From the NCBI RefSeq assembly GCF_000091045.1, contig NC_006694.1:354501-418500 (forward strand): a stretch of DNA of 64,000 nt, written 5' to 3'. The notes under the pieces were generated by a model that was given only the letters and a program-made list of their open reading frames with translations, did no database searches and was not told the DNA's origin. Shown here one piece after another: positions 21,045-32,403 of the stretch. The translations under genes and the position numbers were made by a program. The first letter of the stretch is position 1; each line of letters begins with the position of its first letter. Origin of the DNA: Cryptococcus deneoformans JEC21 (Eukaryota > Basidiomycota > Tremellomycetes > Tremellales > Cryptococcaceae).

Positions 21045-21556
21045 AAGCTGCTAAAGGGATCAGAACAACCCATTTCTCAGATAAAAACAATACTGAAAAT
21101 GGCTTAAAAACAGCTGTTATACGGATGAAAAGAAGCTGCTAAAAGGATCAGAATAACCCATCTCATGGATAAAAATAATGCTGAAATTGGCTTAAAACAA
21201 GCTGCTAAAAGGGTCAGAATAACCCATCTATGAGTAAAAATAATGCTGAAAATGGGTTAAAACAAGCTGCTAAAAGGGTCAGAACAACCCATCGCATGGA
21301 TAAAAATAAGGCTGAAAATGGCTTAAAACAAGCTGCAATAAGAATTAGAATAACCCATGTTTCAAATACAAATGCTGAAAATGGCTTATAATAATTCGGC
21401 AAATGGCTTATTTTAAAGCCCAAAAAATAAGCCCAGAAAAGTGCTCAATTAAGCCACGTTGTGGCTTGTTTTGATCCTAAATGGTAAGCCGAAAAATCGA
21501 TAAAAAGACGCAATTGTGGCTTATTTTAAGCCGAAACAGTTATGGCTTAAATTAAA
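21045..21556. repeat. Tandem ~66-bp repeats at the end of the CACTA element
   Basis: Units starting AAGCTGC at 21045, 21133, 21199, 21264 and 21330, each with AACCCAT and GCTGAAAATGGCTTAAAA motifs; the last three intervals are 65-66 bp. Degenerate GGCTTA/AAGCC motifs continue to 21556. Clustered subterminal repeats are typical of CACTA elements, where the transposase complex binds. The first unit's start (TTTCAAGCTGC) is also retained in the related fragment at about 32392. Confidence 0.75.
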
Positions 21557-22684
21557 TTAAGCTGCCGCGGGTCCCATAGTGTCCTCGGCGTTGAGGCTAG
21601 TCGTTGTGGGGATAAAGAGAGCCATCTTGGTGAGTCGGTCTACGATCACAAGGATGGTGTTGTAGCCGTGTGATGGGGGAAGTTGTTCAATGAGGTCCAT
21701 CGATACAGATGACCAGGGATATGGGGGAATGGGTAGAGACTTGAGTTCGCCATAGGGCTGATGACGTCTTGTCTTAGTTCGGCAACAAAGATCGCAGGAA
21801 TCAATGTAGTGATTGACGAAGCCTTTTAGGCCTGGCCACCAGTAATGGCATCGGATGAGTTGGATAGTCTTGCGTCGTCCAGGATGCCCACTAGTGAGTG
21901 CATCATGGCATTCTTTCATGACGAGGGTGCGTAGCTCGTTATTGGCTGGGACATAGAATGATTCGCCATATCTGAGGAGTCCTTCATCGTCTCGAGTATA
22001 TGGGTGAGCTTCGGAGGGATGGTTGGCTTTGTCCAAGAATGGTTTTGCTGATTCATCAGTTTCTAGACCGGTTTTCAACAATGACTTGATGGGCGAAGAT
22101 ATTTCCAACCGATCGAGTCCGGTTGTGGCAGTACCCAAGTATTGTCCAGGGCAAAGGAGAGTCTGGAAATTCTGAGGATTGGCAGCAGTAGTAAGGCTGG
22201 AGCCTTTCTCGAGTGGATGATAATCATGTCTTCGGGTGAGTGCGTCAGGCTTTGTGCCTTGTACACCTGGTCGGTAGATGATATTGAAGTCAAAGTCGGC
22301 TAGGAATTCAGACCATCGCGCCTGTCGTCGATTGAGTTGCTTGGTAGTCATAAAGTACTCCAGGCTTCTGTGGTCGGTGTAGACACGAATGGTTTCTCTA
22401 GCACCTTCGAAGTAATGTCGCCATTCTTTGAATGCTGAAACAATTGCTAACATTTCTTTGTCGTGAATAGGATAGTTTAACTCGGCAGGCAACATTTTGT
22501 GAGAGAAGAAAGCAACTGGTTCGAGTTTCTTGTCGATTTCATGTGATAAGATACCTGCGATGGCATAGTCAGAGGCGTCGGTTTCAAGGATGAGTTGCTT
22601 GGTCGGATCGTAATGACGTAGGAGATCAACAGAGGTGAAACTCTTTTGAGTGCTTCGAAAGATGTTCGTTGAGGTTTTTCCCAT
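21557..22684 (-). pseudogene. Element E RNase H - integrase, truncated
   Basis: RNase H shows [38 protein letters not shown] and TDHRSLEYFM. The integrase zinc-binding region (HDALTSGHPGRRKTIQLIRC ... SCDLCCRTK) and the start of the core (WSSVSMDLIEQLPPSHGYN, VIVDRLTKMALFIP) are present. The sequence then diverges at AEDTMGPAAA. The last catalytic residues and any C-terminal chromodomain are missing. It is one frame off the upstream RT because of an indel in the overlap. Confidence 0.85.
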
Positions 22685-24225
22685 ACAAAGGGTAAGTCCT
22701 TCTTTGTCAAGTCGATAAGAGGTTTGGCGATACTAGAGTAGTTCTTGATGAACCTTCGGTAGAAGTTACAGAACCCAAGGAAGGATTGGGTATCACGGAG
22801 ATTGCGAGGTGTCGGCCATTCCGTGATAGACTTTACTTTCTTGGTGTCCATTGATAGACTTTGATCACTGACAACGAAACCTAGGAACTCTACTGAGGTT
22901 TGATGGAACTCGCACTTTGAAGCTTTGGCATATAACTGGGTTTGGCAGAGGCGATCTAGGACTTGTATGACGTGTGACTGGTGAGTCTCCAAGTCTGGGC
23001 TGTAGATGAGGATGTCGTCGAGGTAGATGATAACAAATATGTCTAGCAAGTCGCGGAAATTGTGGTTCATGAGATGTTGGAAGGATGCAGGGGCATTGGT
23101 GAGGCCAAACGGCATTACCAAATATTCGAAATGCCCGTAGCGAGTATGGAAAGCTGTTTTCCATTCTTCGCCTGCCTTAATGCGAAGTAAATTGTAGGCT
23201 CCTCGCAGGTCGATCTTGGTGAATACTTTGGCTGATTTGAGTCGATCTAGGAGCTCGGCGATCAATGGTAGAGGATAGCGATTCTTGATGGTGATCTTGT
23301 TGATTCCCTGGTAATCGACATGCATCCTAAGCGATCCGTCTTTCTTTTTGACAAAGAGTATGGGTGCTCCGGCTGGTGATTCGGATGGTCGGATAAAACC
23401 TTTCTTAAGATTCTCATCAAGGTATTCGCGGAGAGCTTCAAGTTCTGTTTCGGAGAGATTGTATATGGGACCAAAAGGTGGGTTCTTTCCTTCTTCGAGA
23501 GGGATATGGTGGTCGAAAGACCTATGTTCTGGGAGTGTATCGGCGCTTTTCTTGTCGAATACGTCTAGATATTGATGGTATTCTTTAGGTACTATTTCGG
23601 CATCGGTGTTTTCTTTTGGGGGTTTGTCATTGGTGATGACCATGGCTAAGTTGGCACTCGTCGTCTGTGATACAGGTGGGTGTATGGAAAGTGTTTCCCA
23701 GCTGATGGACGGATTGTGCTCTTGTAACCAGGTTATACCTAAGACGATGGGGTAGGAGCCGATGTCGGTTATGAGGAGTCGGAGTAAGGTGTGTCCGAAT
23801 GGTTTCTGGAAGTTGACCAGGATGTTGGCTTCTTCTTCAATTATAGTTCGCTGACCTGCAGCGTTGAATAGGTATAATGGGATCGAATCTTCTATTTTCG
23901 TGGTTTTGAGGTTAAAGGTCTGGACGAATCTTTTGTCGATGAAGTTTGTAGAGGCACCGGAATCGATTAAAGCTTGATAACCATTGTTGTGAAAGAGAAA
24001 GTCGATTGTGAGTTGGTTTTTGTTGTTTTTGTTATTATCTTCGAGAGTTTGGAGATATTCGCAGGAGTCTGTATTGGCCGGTTTGATAGTACGCTCTTGT
24101 TCCCGGCTACCTTCTTCGACTTTGGCAGACAAGAGCATATCTAGTTTTTTGAAGGGAGAGTAGTATTGGATTGTTGCGAGGGGACCACTGGGCACTTGGC
24201 GACTTGATGGTTTTTGTCGGTGCAA
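22640..24225 (-). pseudogene. Element E protease - reverse transcriptase
   Basis: The frame contains retropepsin [13 protein letters not shown] and VLGITWLQ, then [51 protein letters not shown] with catalytic Asp, [14 protein letters not shown], the catalytic YLDDILIYS box, VEFLGFVVS and [14 protein letters not shown] is complete by motif content. The frame breaks near 22632-22645 at the start of RNase H (FEALK followed by a shifted [13 protein letters not shown]), a likely single-base indel. This RT is of the common chromovirus-like fungal type. Confidence 0.85.
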
Positions 24226-25442
24226 TAGAGGCAGAGGTTATGATCCTTTCGCCTCTGATATTCTTCTGGAGTCAGACGTCCACGTCTGGTTATCCTAGCT
24301 GAACTTGGGACAAATGCAGCCCTCAGGTTGACTGCCGGCGTCACCTCTTTATTGAAGGTGGTGTTGGCAGTGGTAGACCTTATCGGCATGCTATTCACCG
24401 CAGAGAAACGTCTGAAGTTGTTGGGGTGATTGTTATTGTAAGAGGTGTGGGTGTAGTCGCTTCGGGTGGCGTTGAAAAGCACCTTTGGTTGCTGGTCTCG
24501 CTTTGCTAATACCCGTTCATATCGACGGCTGTCGATGCGGATTGCCATGTCTTGGAGGTTCTTGAATGACTTGGCTTTGGGTAGTCTGGCAAGTTCGTCT
24601 TTGATGTCATCCTTCAAGCCCTTGTAGAAGCAAGCCTTCTTCGCTTCGTCGTTCCACTGAACCAAGGTGGCATAACGCATAAAGGTTGCGAGGTATGAGG
24701 ATACAGAACCTTGCTGATGAACAGTGTTTAGTTGTCGTTCTGCTGTCTGTTCTTTGTCTGGATCTCCGAAGTTCTTCCTTAATTCGGCACAAAATTTCTT
24801 GAAGTCCAGCATAAACTTGGGCTGGGGATCGATGGTTACGAAGGGTTGGAACCATAAGAATGGGGTATCTCGGAGGAAAGATCCGGTGTATAGGACTTTG
24901 GAGGTCTCGGTAGGGAAACGAGAAGGTTGGAGGGTGATCACCATTGTCACTTGAGTGGTAAAGGTTGAGAGCTTGGTATACTGCCCATGGTAGTACTCGG
25001 GTTGGGATACCTTCGGTTCTTGAGGTCTACTGGAGGGTACTGAGGTGCGTTGTCGGCTGTATTCCCTTTTAACTTCTGGGTATGGTGTTTGCGCTGACAG
25101 GTCGCGGCTTGGTCTAGGTTCTTCGTCTTCTTCATCCAATTCTTGTTCGTTTTCGCCCTCATTATCTTTGCTATTATCAAACATCTGTCGTTCGACTTTG
25201 CTCTCTTCCAACTTATGCGTCAACTCTTCCTTCTGTTGCTCAAGTCTTGCAATATGGTTGCGCATCATCTCGAGTTGGGTTTGGGTGTCGTTTGATGTGT
25301 TGTTGGCGGTAAAGGGATCGGATTGAGGATTGGTGTTGAATGAACCCGCGGGATTGTGGTCGTCATTGAGGGTATGTTCTACTTCCTTGCCTTTTTCGAC
25401 CTTTTCCACAGCTCGACCACTACGAGTGGATGGACCTGACAT
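24141..25442 (-). CDS. Element E Gag
   Basis: A 433-residue frame starting [18 protein letters not shown]. It has an N-terminal coiled coil (about residues 55-100, [17 protein letters not shown]), a Retrotrans_gag-like core ([37 protein letters not shown]) and a C-terminal zinc knuckle [15 protein letters not shown]. It would form the capsid and package RNA. The frame is open over its whole length and overlaps the pol frame by about 85 bp with pol in the -1 phase, the usual gypsy arrangement for programmed frameshifting. Confidence 0.85.
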   Translation of the reverse strand: MSGPSTRSGRAVEKVEKGKEVEHTLNDDHNPAGSFNTNPQSDPFTANNTSNDTQTQLEMMRNHIARLEQQKEELTHKLEESKVERQMFDNSKDNEGENEQELDEEDEEPRPSRDLSAQTPYPEVKREYSRQRTSVPSSRPQEPKVSQPEYYHGQYTKLSTFTTQVTMVITLQPSRFPTETSKVLYTGSFLRDTPFLWFQPFVTIDPQPKFMLDFKKFCAELRKNFGDPDKEQTAERQLNTVHQQGSVSSYLATFMRYATLVQWNDEAKKACFYKGLKDDIKDELARLPKAKSFKNLQDMAIRIDSRRYERVLAKRDQQPKVLFNATRSDYTHTSYNNNHPNNFRRFSAVNSMPIRSTTANTTFNKEVTPAVNLRAAFVPSSARITRRGRLTPEEYQRRKDHNLCLYCTDKNHQVAKCPVVPSQQSNTTLPSKN

Positions 25443-25592
25443 GATATAGGATATGGTATACGAAGTGGTGGTATGAGGTTATAGGTGGCTGAGGTTGTTG
25501 ATGAAGTTGTATAAGGGTATATGTATGTGTCGAAGGTAAAAGGTACTTGAAGTCTATACCAACCAACCACAAGTGTGGAAGATCAATATTTA

Positions 25593-26245
25593 CTGTTACG
25601 ACTCGTCCCCAACAAGGTCCGGCCTTGGAGACGAGATAGAAAGCCGTAGTTTAACTAAGCAATGAGATATATGTATGATATACCTCTTGACACTTGTCTG
25701 TTGGCGTATGGTATAGGGCGGAGGTATATTCGCTTGGGAAGATCAGGCAATGTCAAGAGCCTGCACAAAGAAGGAGAGATAAGAGATCATAGGAGGGAGT
25801 TACGTAATAGGAAGGCAAGATTGTTTCAGATAAGAAGGTCCAGCTGGACCTCCAGTTGGACTCTGAGAAAAGAACTGGACCTCCAGCTGGACCTCGAAGG
25901 ATATAAATAGATTTCTGTAGAAGTATATAAAGGGGAGCTCTGTCCTCGATCTTGATCTTCTTCCCCTCGAAGATCAATATTTCATAAGTTACTTTGCGAA
26001 AGGTCCTCGAGCTCTCAGTGCTCGCTCTCATCTTACCTTGCACCACCTTGGACATAAACTTACTCCACTAGTATATAAGCTTGCCTGATCTTCCCAAGCG
26101 AATATACCTCTGCCCTACTAGACCATACACCAACAGACAAGTGTCAAGAGGTATACTATATCATACATATATCTCATCACTTAGTTAAACTACGGCTTTC
26201 CATCTCGTCTCCAAGGCCGGACCTTGTTGGGGACGAGTCGTAACA
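25593..26245 (-). repeat. LTR-E, 5' LTR of element E, with ~160-bp inverted ends
   Basis: Begins and ends with TGTTACGACTCG/CGAGTCGTAACA. Positions 25593-25750 and 26081-26245 are near-perfect inverted copies. In minus orientation a TATA-like CCCCTTTATATACTT lies mid-LTR (about 25920). The middle has a series of GGTCC/GGACC(T) palindromic motifs (about 25838-25895). A plus-strand copy at 32404-32890 has only one of the two inverted arms. The leader after the LTR starts GTAAATATTGATC, not TGG. Confidence 0.8.
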
Positions 26246-27385
26246 GGTGGCTACTCAATCAAGATCTTCATCGCCACCTGAAGATGGAGAAACACTGGGT
26301 TGCTGGGGGATTTGCAACTGTCAGGAATGATTATGTAGTAGTAGCTCCTACTGCAAAAAAGGTGACACTTTCTGCAATCAATACAGCAGTGTTTATTATC
26401 ACATCATGGTGAACTATGGGGGAAGCAAGCATGATGTTGAGGCCAAGGGGACAAGAAGGATGGTGAAAAGGATGTTGAAGGCACATGATCAGTCAGACTG
26501 TAGTTCAGAGCACACTCAAATGGCTACAGGATGAAAATGAAGAATGCTGATTTCCTGATGAAGCCATGGAGAGAGAAAAAAAGAATGAATAAGAATGTTG
26601 TATGAACTACTATTTACTCAGATAGTGAGTGACAAAGACAAATATGTAGGCTAAATAAGTACTGGAACTGAAAGATCTTCTTTGGGCAGCCTGAAGAAGG
26701 TACCTCCACAAGTCTCAGCTGATGGAATCAAATCCACCTTCGGGTTTATTATGGAAAGAAGGTTTCTATATTGTTGAACTGGTATTCACTCAGCACCTTC
26801 ATACAATCAGTCTCAGAGAGCAGTGTACAAGATAATGATGAGGAAAGACCAGAAAGCTACAAAAGAGAAAATTAAAATAGGGTATAGAATCTGAATGAAA
26901 ACAACCATGCAGTCATCTATCTAAATGAGCAGCTAGACTAACTCCATCATATATATATGGTAGATATGCACCCTCCCTATACCCCCACTGTGGAAATGCA
27001 TGAAAATATCCATATCGCAAAATCTACAAATGGCAGTAGAATCAGTAGAGGAATACTTGTTTGAAATGAAGGCTGGTTCATTACTTACATATTCACAAAG
27101 TAATATTTATAGATCTGGCTCTGAGAATTTTCCATCTGCCAACCAGATGCAAAGTCGAGAATGGTGTGACATCCCAGGCTAATATTGTGAGGATCAATAA
27201 AGTCATATGAACCATTTGTTGTGGGCAGTTGAAGATTCGGATAACATTGTCTGCCAACACTGTTTTCATTCACTACTGTATAATACTGTACCCAGACAAC
27301 ATCGAGTCTTTCTACTTTTTGAGGGCCTTTTCAGCCATGCAGATGAAATAGGCCAAGTACATGAGCATATGTGTGTCCTCCTCCT
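26246..27385. other. Unassigned, no clear gene
   Basis: About 1.1 kb between LTR-E and the RT relic. Only short frames on both strands, none with a recognisable domain. Probably decayed transposon sequence. Confidence 0.4.
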
Positions 27386-27545
27386 TCATCAGTGTTTGGA
27401 AGAAGGCATCCTTACAATCCAACTTCGCGAAGAGCTTGCCCTTTCGACCAGCACAGTGTAGGATTATCCTGAACATTGCCCATGGGGTACATGTTGGGGA
27501 TGGTCTGGTTATTCAAGGCGCGAAAATCGCTAATGAGACAATGTG
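27386..27545 (-). pseudogene. Gypsy RT relic (element A/B/C type)
   Basis: The reverse strand recalls the RT finger/palm stretch of element B (5190-5330). Features include a run equivalent to DIVQ/ALNNQTIPNMYPMG, FAKLDCKDAFFQTL and MKEEDTH. It is frame-broken, with no intact YVDD. Divergence from the nearby copies is much greater than among A, B and C, so it is an older insertion. Confidence 0.6.
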
Positions 27546-27559
27546 TGTTGACCAATGGT

Positions 27560-29000
27560 CCCTGTGCACATCGGCATCATGATATTCGCATGCTTATCCA
27601 CAGCAATATAGTCGCAAGCTTCAGTAGTGTCATAGTGATTTGACAGTGCACTTCAATTGGCGTCCTTGCTGGATCTCGATCTTGTGGACTGGAAAGCCTT
27701 GATCATAAGTGTCTCTTAAGTCGCAGACTAAATTGCTGTGAATATGACATCAATTACTGTATATAGTCTCAGATAAAGCCAGTGGCTTACAGTGCAAGAT
27801 GAATCATCACCCATATCTCACAAGAGTTTCTGAATGCTGTAGCCTCGAGGAGCTCTCATTCTAGTCTTCCGATCCGAATTGAGTAGATGCATCTTCTCAG
27901 TGGGGCGCTGCAAGTCGTGTCCTGATCTCCTACTAAGCTTATTAGCCTGGCGGATAGCATCTATCTTGTGTCTTTGAAATGCTCTTCTGGCTATTTGGAA
28001 ATCTTTATCGGGACCTTTGTTGCTGTTTGCATATGCACTTTTAGAGTATTTGTGCTGCAGTTCGCCCTGTCACACCATCAGGATATCAGCAACAAACATC
28101 GTCTTGATACATAATGGGAAAACAGACCATTTCTGTAGTATAACCAACTGTCAGTCTCAAAGCTTTGATTGACAATGAGATATGACCCATCATATGGGTT
28201 TTGGGAGTATTGACACTCCAAAGCATTTCAAGGGATGTCGACCCTTTTGCGACCTGTCGCTGCTGCCCTGCCAGACATCAGCTTTTGCCTTGAAGGCATG
28301 AAGTGTTTTCCCAAACACTGAAAGCTTGTCATCCATGGCTTTGACAGTTTCACTTGTGTGAAGGTGTAACTTCGCCAGGGCAAATCACACGTTTAGAGAA
28401 TACACTAGGTGACTTGCTAAAAGCTCAAAACCTGGAAGCAACCCTGAAATGACAGGCAATAAGCATTACATGTCATGATCAGCACAAATGTTCACGTAAT
28501 GATGGTGGTCTATCAACAACTCACAAGCAGAACTTGCTCATATTCCCTTGTTGTCATTGCCTCCACGGCCGTCACATTATCTCGGAATTTCTGGATGGCC
28601 ACTCTGAAACAGGGAATCCGAGCAAAGCTAGATCTTCAGGCATTTAGTATTTGAAGCGGCATGAGACAATGATGATCTCACTCACCATTCATCCATGACG
28701 TCGGCAGTGCCAGAATGCAGAACAATCTTGTAGATGCACATTACGATGTTCTTGATGACTCCAAGCTCCATCTCATGCATCAGATCGGTGGCAAAAATAT
28801 GATGATAATCACCAGGGGTGAAAGTACCAAACACAGATGAGAATGGTGACTGTGGAAATCGGAGTATCAGCCAAATGTAGAAGGAAACTACTCGCTAATG
28901 TGGTAGAACAACCAAAGGGCTGTAAAAGGCTCCGAATGAACTTTGAAGATTGAATAGGTCTGCCTTGTTAAAAAATCCTCTTTGAGCTTTAAGAACTGCC
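27560..29000 (-). pseudogene. CACTA/Plavaka-like transposase fragment, intron-containing
   Basis: Minus-strand exons separated by GTGAGT...AG introns encode segments characteristic of large basidiomycete transposon proteins: HHIFATDLMHEMELGVIKNI (about 28810-28770), FRVAIQKFRDNVTAVEAMTTREYEQVLL (about 28610-28530), LAKLHLHTSETVKAMDDKL (about 28385-28330), and a basic C-terminal part (RKARRAFQRHKIDAIRQANK, about 27990-27940). The order matches that family (VPDLxHExELGVWK - RDYEDxLQ - LAKLRLHT - RGRRKA). I assign it to the CACTA/Plavaka group by pattern memory. The exons look conserved but the full frame was not reconstructed. Confidence 0.5.
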
Positions 29001-29524
29001 TTTTGCATCTCCTGAGAGTCGACTCACTGGAAATGTTTGCATTCTGCCTTGTCAACAATCTTGCCAATGTTTGCGAAATTTTCCTTTTTCATCATGCAAG
29101 TAGGGCATTGGGTACTGCAGGAGGCGTATCCACTAATGTGGGATCTACAAATGGATTGGTAACATTATCGAAGTTGGAAATGCACAAAAGAGACTCACTT
29201 TTCCTGTAGATCAGCTGAGTATAGGATGATTTTGGGGAAGATTGGCCTCGTCACTCCATTTCCTCACTTCATTATTACCCCATCCTCACATGCAGCCTTA
29301 AAACTAGGCTCCAACAACTGTTTATGCCATGCCTTCTGCAAGATTTCTCCATCCACGTTGGAAGGACTGGCCAGGAGAACACTTTGTGAGAAAGTCCTGT
29401 TAATTTAGTCTTGCTGAGCGCAAGCCAGGGAAAAAAACCAATAATGGCCAAAAAACCCACGGAGAAACGCAAGCAGCCCCCAGACACGTATACAAAGGAA
29501 AACAGGAGCAAACAGGAAGGGGAC

Positions 29525-29875
29525 TCACAAGGCCAGTTCGTCGTCGCCTATATATTCGTCATATAAGGCCCGGAAACCATCGTGTGTACGCAAGTCGTCG
29601 AGATTCCTCCATTGGCCATTAGGACCGTCGCCGCTGAGTACTACCCGGAGTTGCCTATGACCGCGATACACTCGATCATCCAGGATTTGGAGAATGCTGC
29701 GACGTCCAGTGTCCGATTGGTGGGTTACCGGTGATGTTTGATGGAACCTAGGCGACGACAGATAAGGCTTAAGGAGATGACCATGGAATTTTGGGTATGT
29801 CCGGTCATTCATGTGAAGACGGTAAACTGAGAGGGCAGGGTTAGCTTCTTGAACTTGGTATTGTAAGGCATGCAT
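29525..29875 (-). pseudogene. Gypsy integrase tail with chromodomain-like fold
   Basis: A 116-residue frame resembling the end of chromovirus polyproteins. ALSVYRLHMNDRTYPKFHGH and LLKPYLSSP correspond to the conserved region before a chromodomain. ILQILDDRVYRGHRQLRVVL ... WRNLDDLR has the spacing of a chromodomain (ILDxRxxRGxxxxxV...W...L). Chromodomains steer such elements to marked heterochromatin. No integrase core is adjacent. It could be the displaced end of a gypsy element (element E lacks this part) or an exon of a neighbouring minus-strand gene. Confidence 0.55.
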
Positions 29876-31730
29876 TTGAGGAACGCTTTCACGGCTTCGG
29901 GCATGGCATGTTTCGGCTGAGATTTCCTTTTTGCATACTTGGAATGTTTACCTTTTTGCTTGTGTAGTCGCTTCTTTTCGGCAATCCAAAAATGAATCAG
30001 CCCTTTAGGCAACTCTAAGTGAATGTTAGCACACGAGATGGGAGAATTTTATACCTAAATACACTCACTTTATCAAGCCTGGGGTTGTTCTTTTCCAACT
30101 GGTGACTTGGCTCGATCGGGGATTGCAGGACCTTGATTTAGTTTATCATAGCCCTGGCACCATTTCAACAACCATTTGCTGTCTTTCCAATGCTCCACTG
30201 CACGCTAGAGGAACTTGAATGTCGAGCAAAGCCATCTTTGTATGTACCTGGCATTTTCCATGCATCATATCCATCTCATTACTTTTCATACATATATTAC
30301 TCACCACCATTTGCCCCCCTCCCCCTGGCGCGACCTCCACTTCCACAGATTTTGCCACATGCTGTCTATCTTCGCCTCCTGTCCTTTCTGGTCGTCGGCC
30401 GCATGCCTAATATCCATCCATGTCAGTGAGAGAAAAACAAGCAGGCAGGGGGCCATGAACCAGTGGACTTACTCATCCTCATCATAGAAGTCTATGATAG
30501 CTTGCTGTTCGACATCCTCCAGATTCCGAAAAAAAGAAAGTCGCAAAATGATATACCGAGTCATGTTCGGATATATCGACATTGTCGATTTTCGGAGCCA
30601 CAGACAGAAGAAAATGCACCTGGTCAATGAGTTAAAATCGGTCAGTGGAAGTCTCATGGCGCAATTCTCAACATCCCACTCACGATTGACGACGCATACA
30701 TGATGGTGTCTACGGAGGAGGCGGTCGCCTTTGACCTCTGAGCGGTGGTCGGTGCTCCATACCAGCTGTTTTTGTTCAGCGTGGCTGGGCCCAAATTTAA
30801 CACCTGCAAGACTTACCACCATTATCGCAGTCAGTATCAGACTGCGATACTGACTGCGATAGGAACTGAACACTCACTCGGGCTACAAGTTCACTTTTGA
30901 GAAATGATCCTCGATTTTCGCCCTCGTCACATGAAGGCCACGAAAACATGAACGAAGGCAGGCAACCAGGAAGATCCGACATGTCCAATTCCGACGATTG
31001 GCCATCTTGTGCATCCAACTTGGATGCCATGTAGCTGCATATAGAACAGTAAGCAGGACAATTAACTCAGAAGCAAAATCAACACACCTACTCTTATCAT
31101 CCGCGATGAACGACATGCGTTCAGGGAGGGACATTGAGTGTACTCCAGGTTTCATACGCATTTTAATGGCCCTTGCGAAGTTGGCAGCTGACTTGGGACA
31201 ATTTTGCCGCGGCCTGGCCAATCGGGCCAACACCTCTTTCACCTCCAAAGTAGTACTTATAAACCTTAATAAAAACGCCCCTATAAGCAAGGCTATTAGC
31301 CATTTTCATTGGAAGATTGCATAGCAATCTGACCGATTGCATTTTCTCCTTTCTCACCGTCTGCAGGACTCATATTGGCCAACTGCATGCATATTTTTAT
31401 ATCAATCGGTAGCTACGGGGTGTCCGAGTCGGATAGTTCATTGCAAAAAAATTGTTCAGAGGGTGCATATCTACCACATATAGTGGCCTTCTTTCCATAG
31501 TTCCCAGCCCGCCGCATAGAAATGTATATAGGTCCATAGTAGCTTGGTATCGACCTGCTTTCCTCTGACTCTGGTTAGACAAGAGTTAAACGTTGGTACC
31601 AGTCCTATAAACCCATTATTCAACAGGGAGGAAATAGGAAGAGCGACTGCTAAGTCAGGGGATACCATTCCAACATGTTTCGCAGCCAGGCCCCCCAATT
31701 TTGTTGAATCCAGACAATGATGTACAGCTG
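29876..31730 (-). other. Unassigned intron-rich minus-strand coding remnants
   Basis: Contains short minus-strand frames bounded by splice-like signals (for example LPKGLIHFWIAEKKRLHKQK about 30010-29940, then QLEKNNPRLDK about 30110-30070). I cannot assign a function. It may be the N-terminal part of the Plavaka-like transposase downstream, or a separate decayed gene. Nothing supports a host gene. Confidence 0.3.
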
Positions 31731-31734
31731 ACAG

Positions 31735-32403
31735 ATGGTCTTTCTGGATCCAATATCTTGCCCCTGTATTGCTGGAGGGTCTCGTACCTTCCCTGTACTA
31801 CAAACATATCATGCAGTTCTCCGACCTGGTGCGTGAATGCTTGGAGTTCGAGTATTCCAGAGATAGGCTATCCGGTCTGACGATCTTCAGACCGGATCAG
31901 GTGAATGATGATCTTTGGAAGAAGATTCTGGTGAGTAGTAGTAATTCGTATTTCATTGGTTAAGTTCCAATGCTTTTCTTAGGAGGATGTCCGCCGAAGC
32001 GCTGTTCGAACCTTCGGTGACAAAGTGGATAAGGAGACATGGAAATGGACAGGCTATGAGGAGCGTGTGCTCGTCATGGGTCTTGTGAGTGACATCCATG
32101 TATGTGTTTTGGATGACCGGTTAATCTTGTTGCTGAAGGTTGCCGACAAGCATATCGACATCTTTGGTGCTGCCCGCTGTAACAGCAAGTGGCCTATACG
32201 GTCACTGGGCATGCAGTACCTTAAAAATAAGGCCCAAACTGCTAGGAAGAAGAGAAGCTCGTGATCTTCCTCCTAGCGGATGTCTCGATTGCGTTTTTGT
32301 ATATTGTACTTTAATAATTCTATTTTTTGTATTTTTATGATTCGATGCATGTAATTCGACCAACCAAACCAAGGGTTAGCTACAGGCTCATTTCAAGCTG
32401 CTT
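31735..32403 (+). mobile_element. Fused tnp2 / CACTA accessory-gene fragment
   Basis: 31735-31890 encodes a piece of a second Tnp2 transposase (FWIQYLAPVLLEGL ... FSDLVRECLEF), similar to 17340-17480 but in plus orientation. From 31900 the sequence switches to the 3' exons of the CACTA accessory gene (VNDDLWKKIL; EDVRRSAVRTFGDKV; VADKHIDIFGAARC, stop near 32262), about 90% identical by eye to 20564-21050. It ends where the LTR-E piece begins. This looks like an internally deleted CACTA derivative or a recombination product. Here the accessory exon has CGA where the first copy has TGA. Confidence 0.7.

Larger units (their letters stand above)
21557..25592 (-). mobile_element. Element E: Ty3/gypsy internal region, truncated in integrase
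   Basis: A second gypsy lineage distinct from A-C. Gag (25442-24141), protease-RT (24225-22477) and RNase H-integrase (22684-21557) lie in three overlapping frames on the minus strand behind LTR-E. The integrase ends at about 21568, against the CACTA repeat block, so the catalytic core is incomplete and the 3' LTR is absent. Confidence 0.9.

Noticed and set aside
25593..26245. A foldback DNA transposon or MITE based on the long inverted ends
   Set aside because: It lies directly before gag of element E in the 5' LTR position, has TG...CA ends and a TATA-like box, and no target duplication flanks it.
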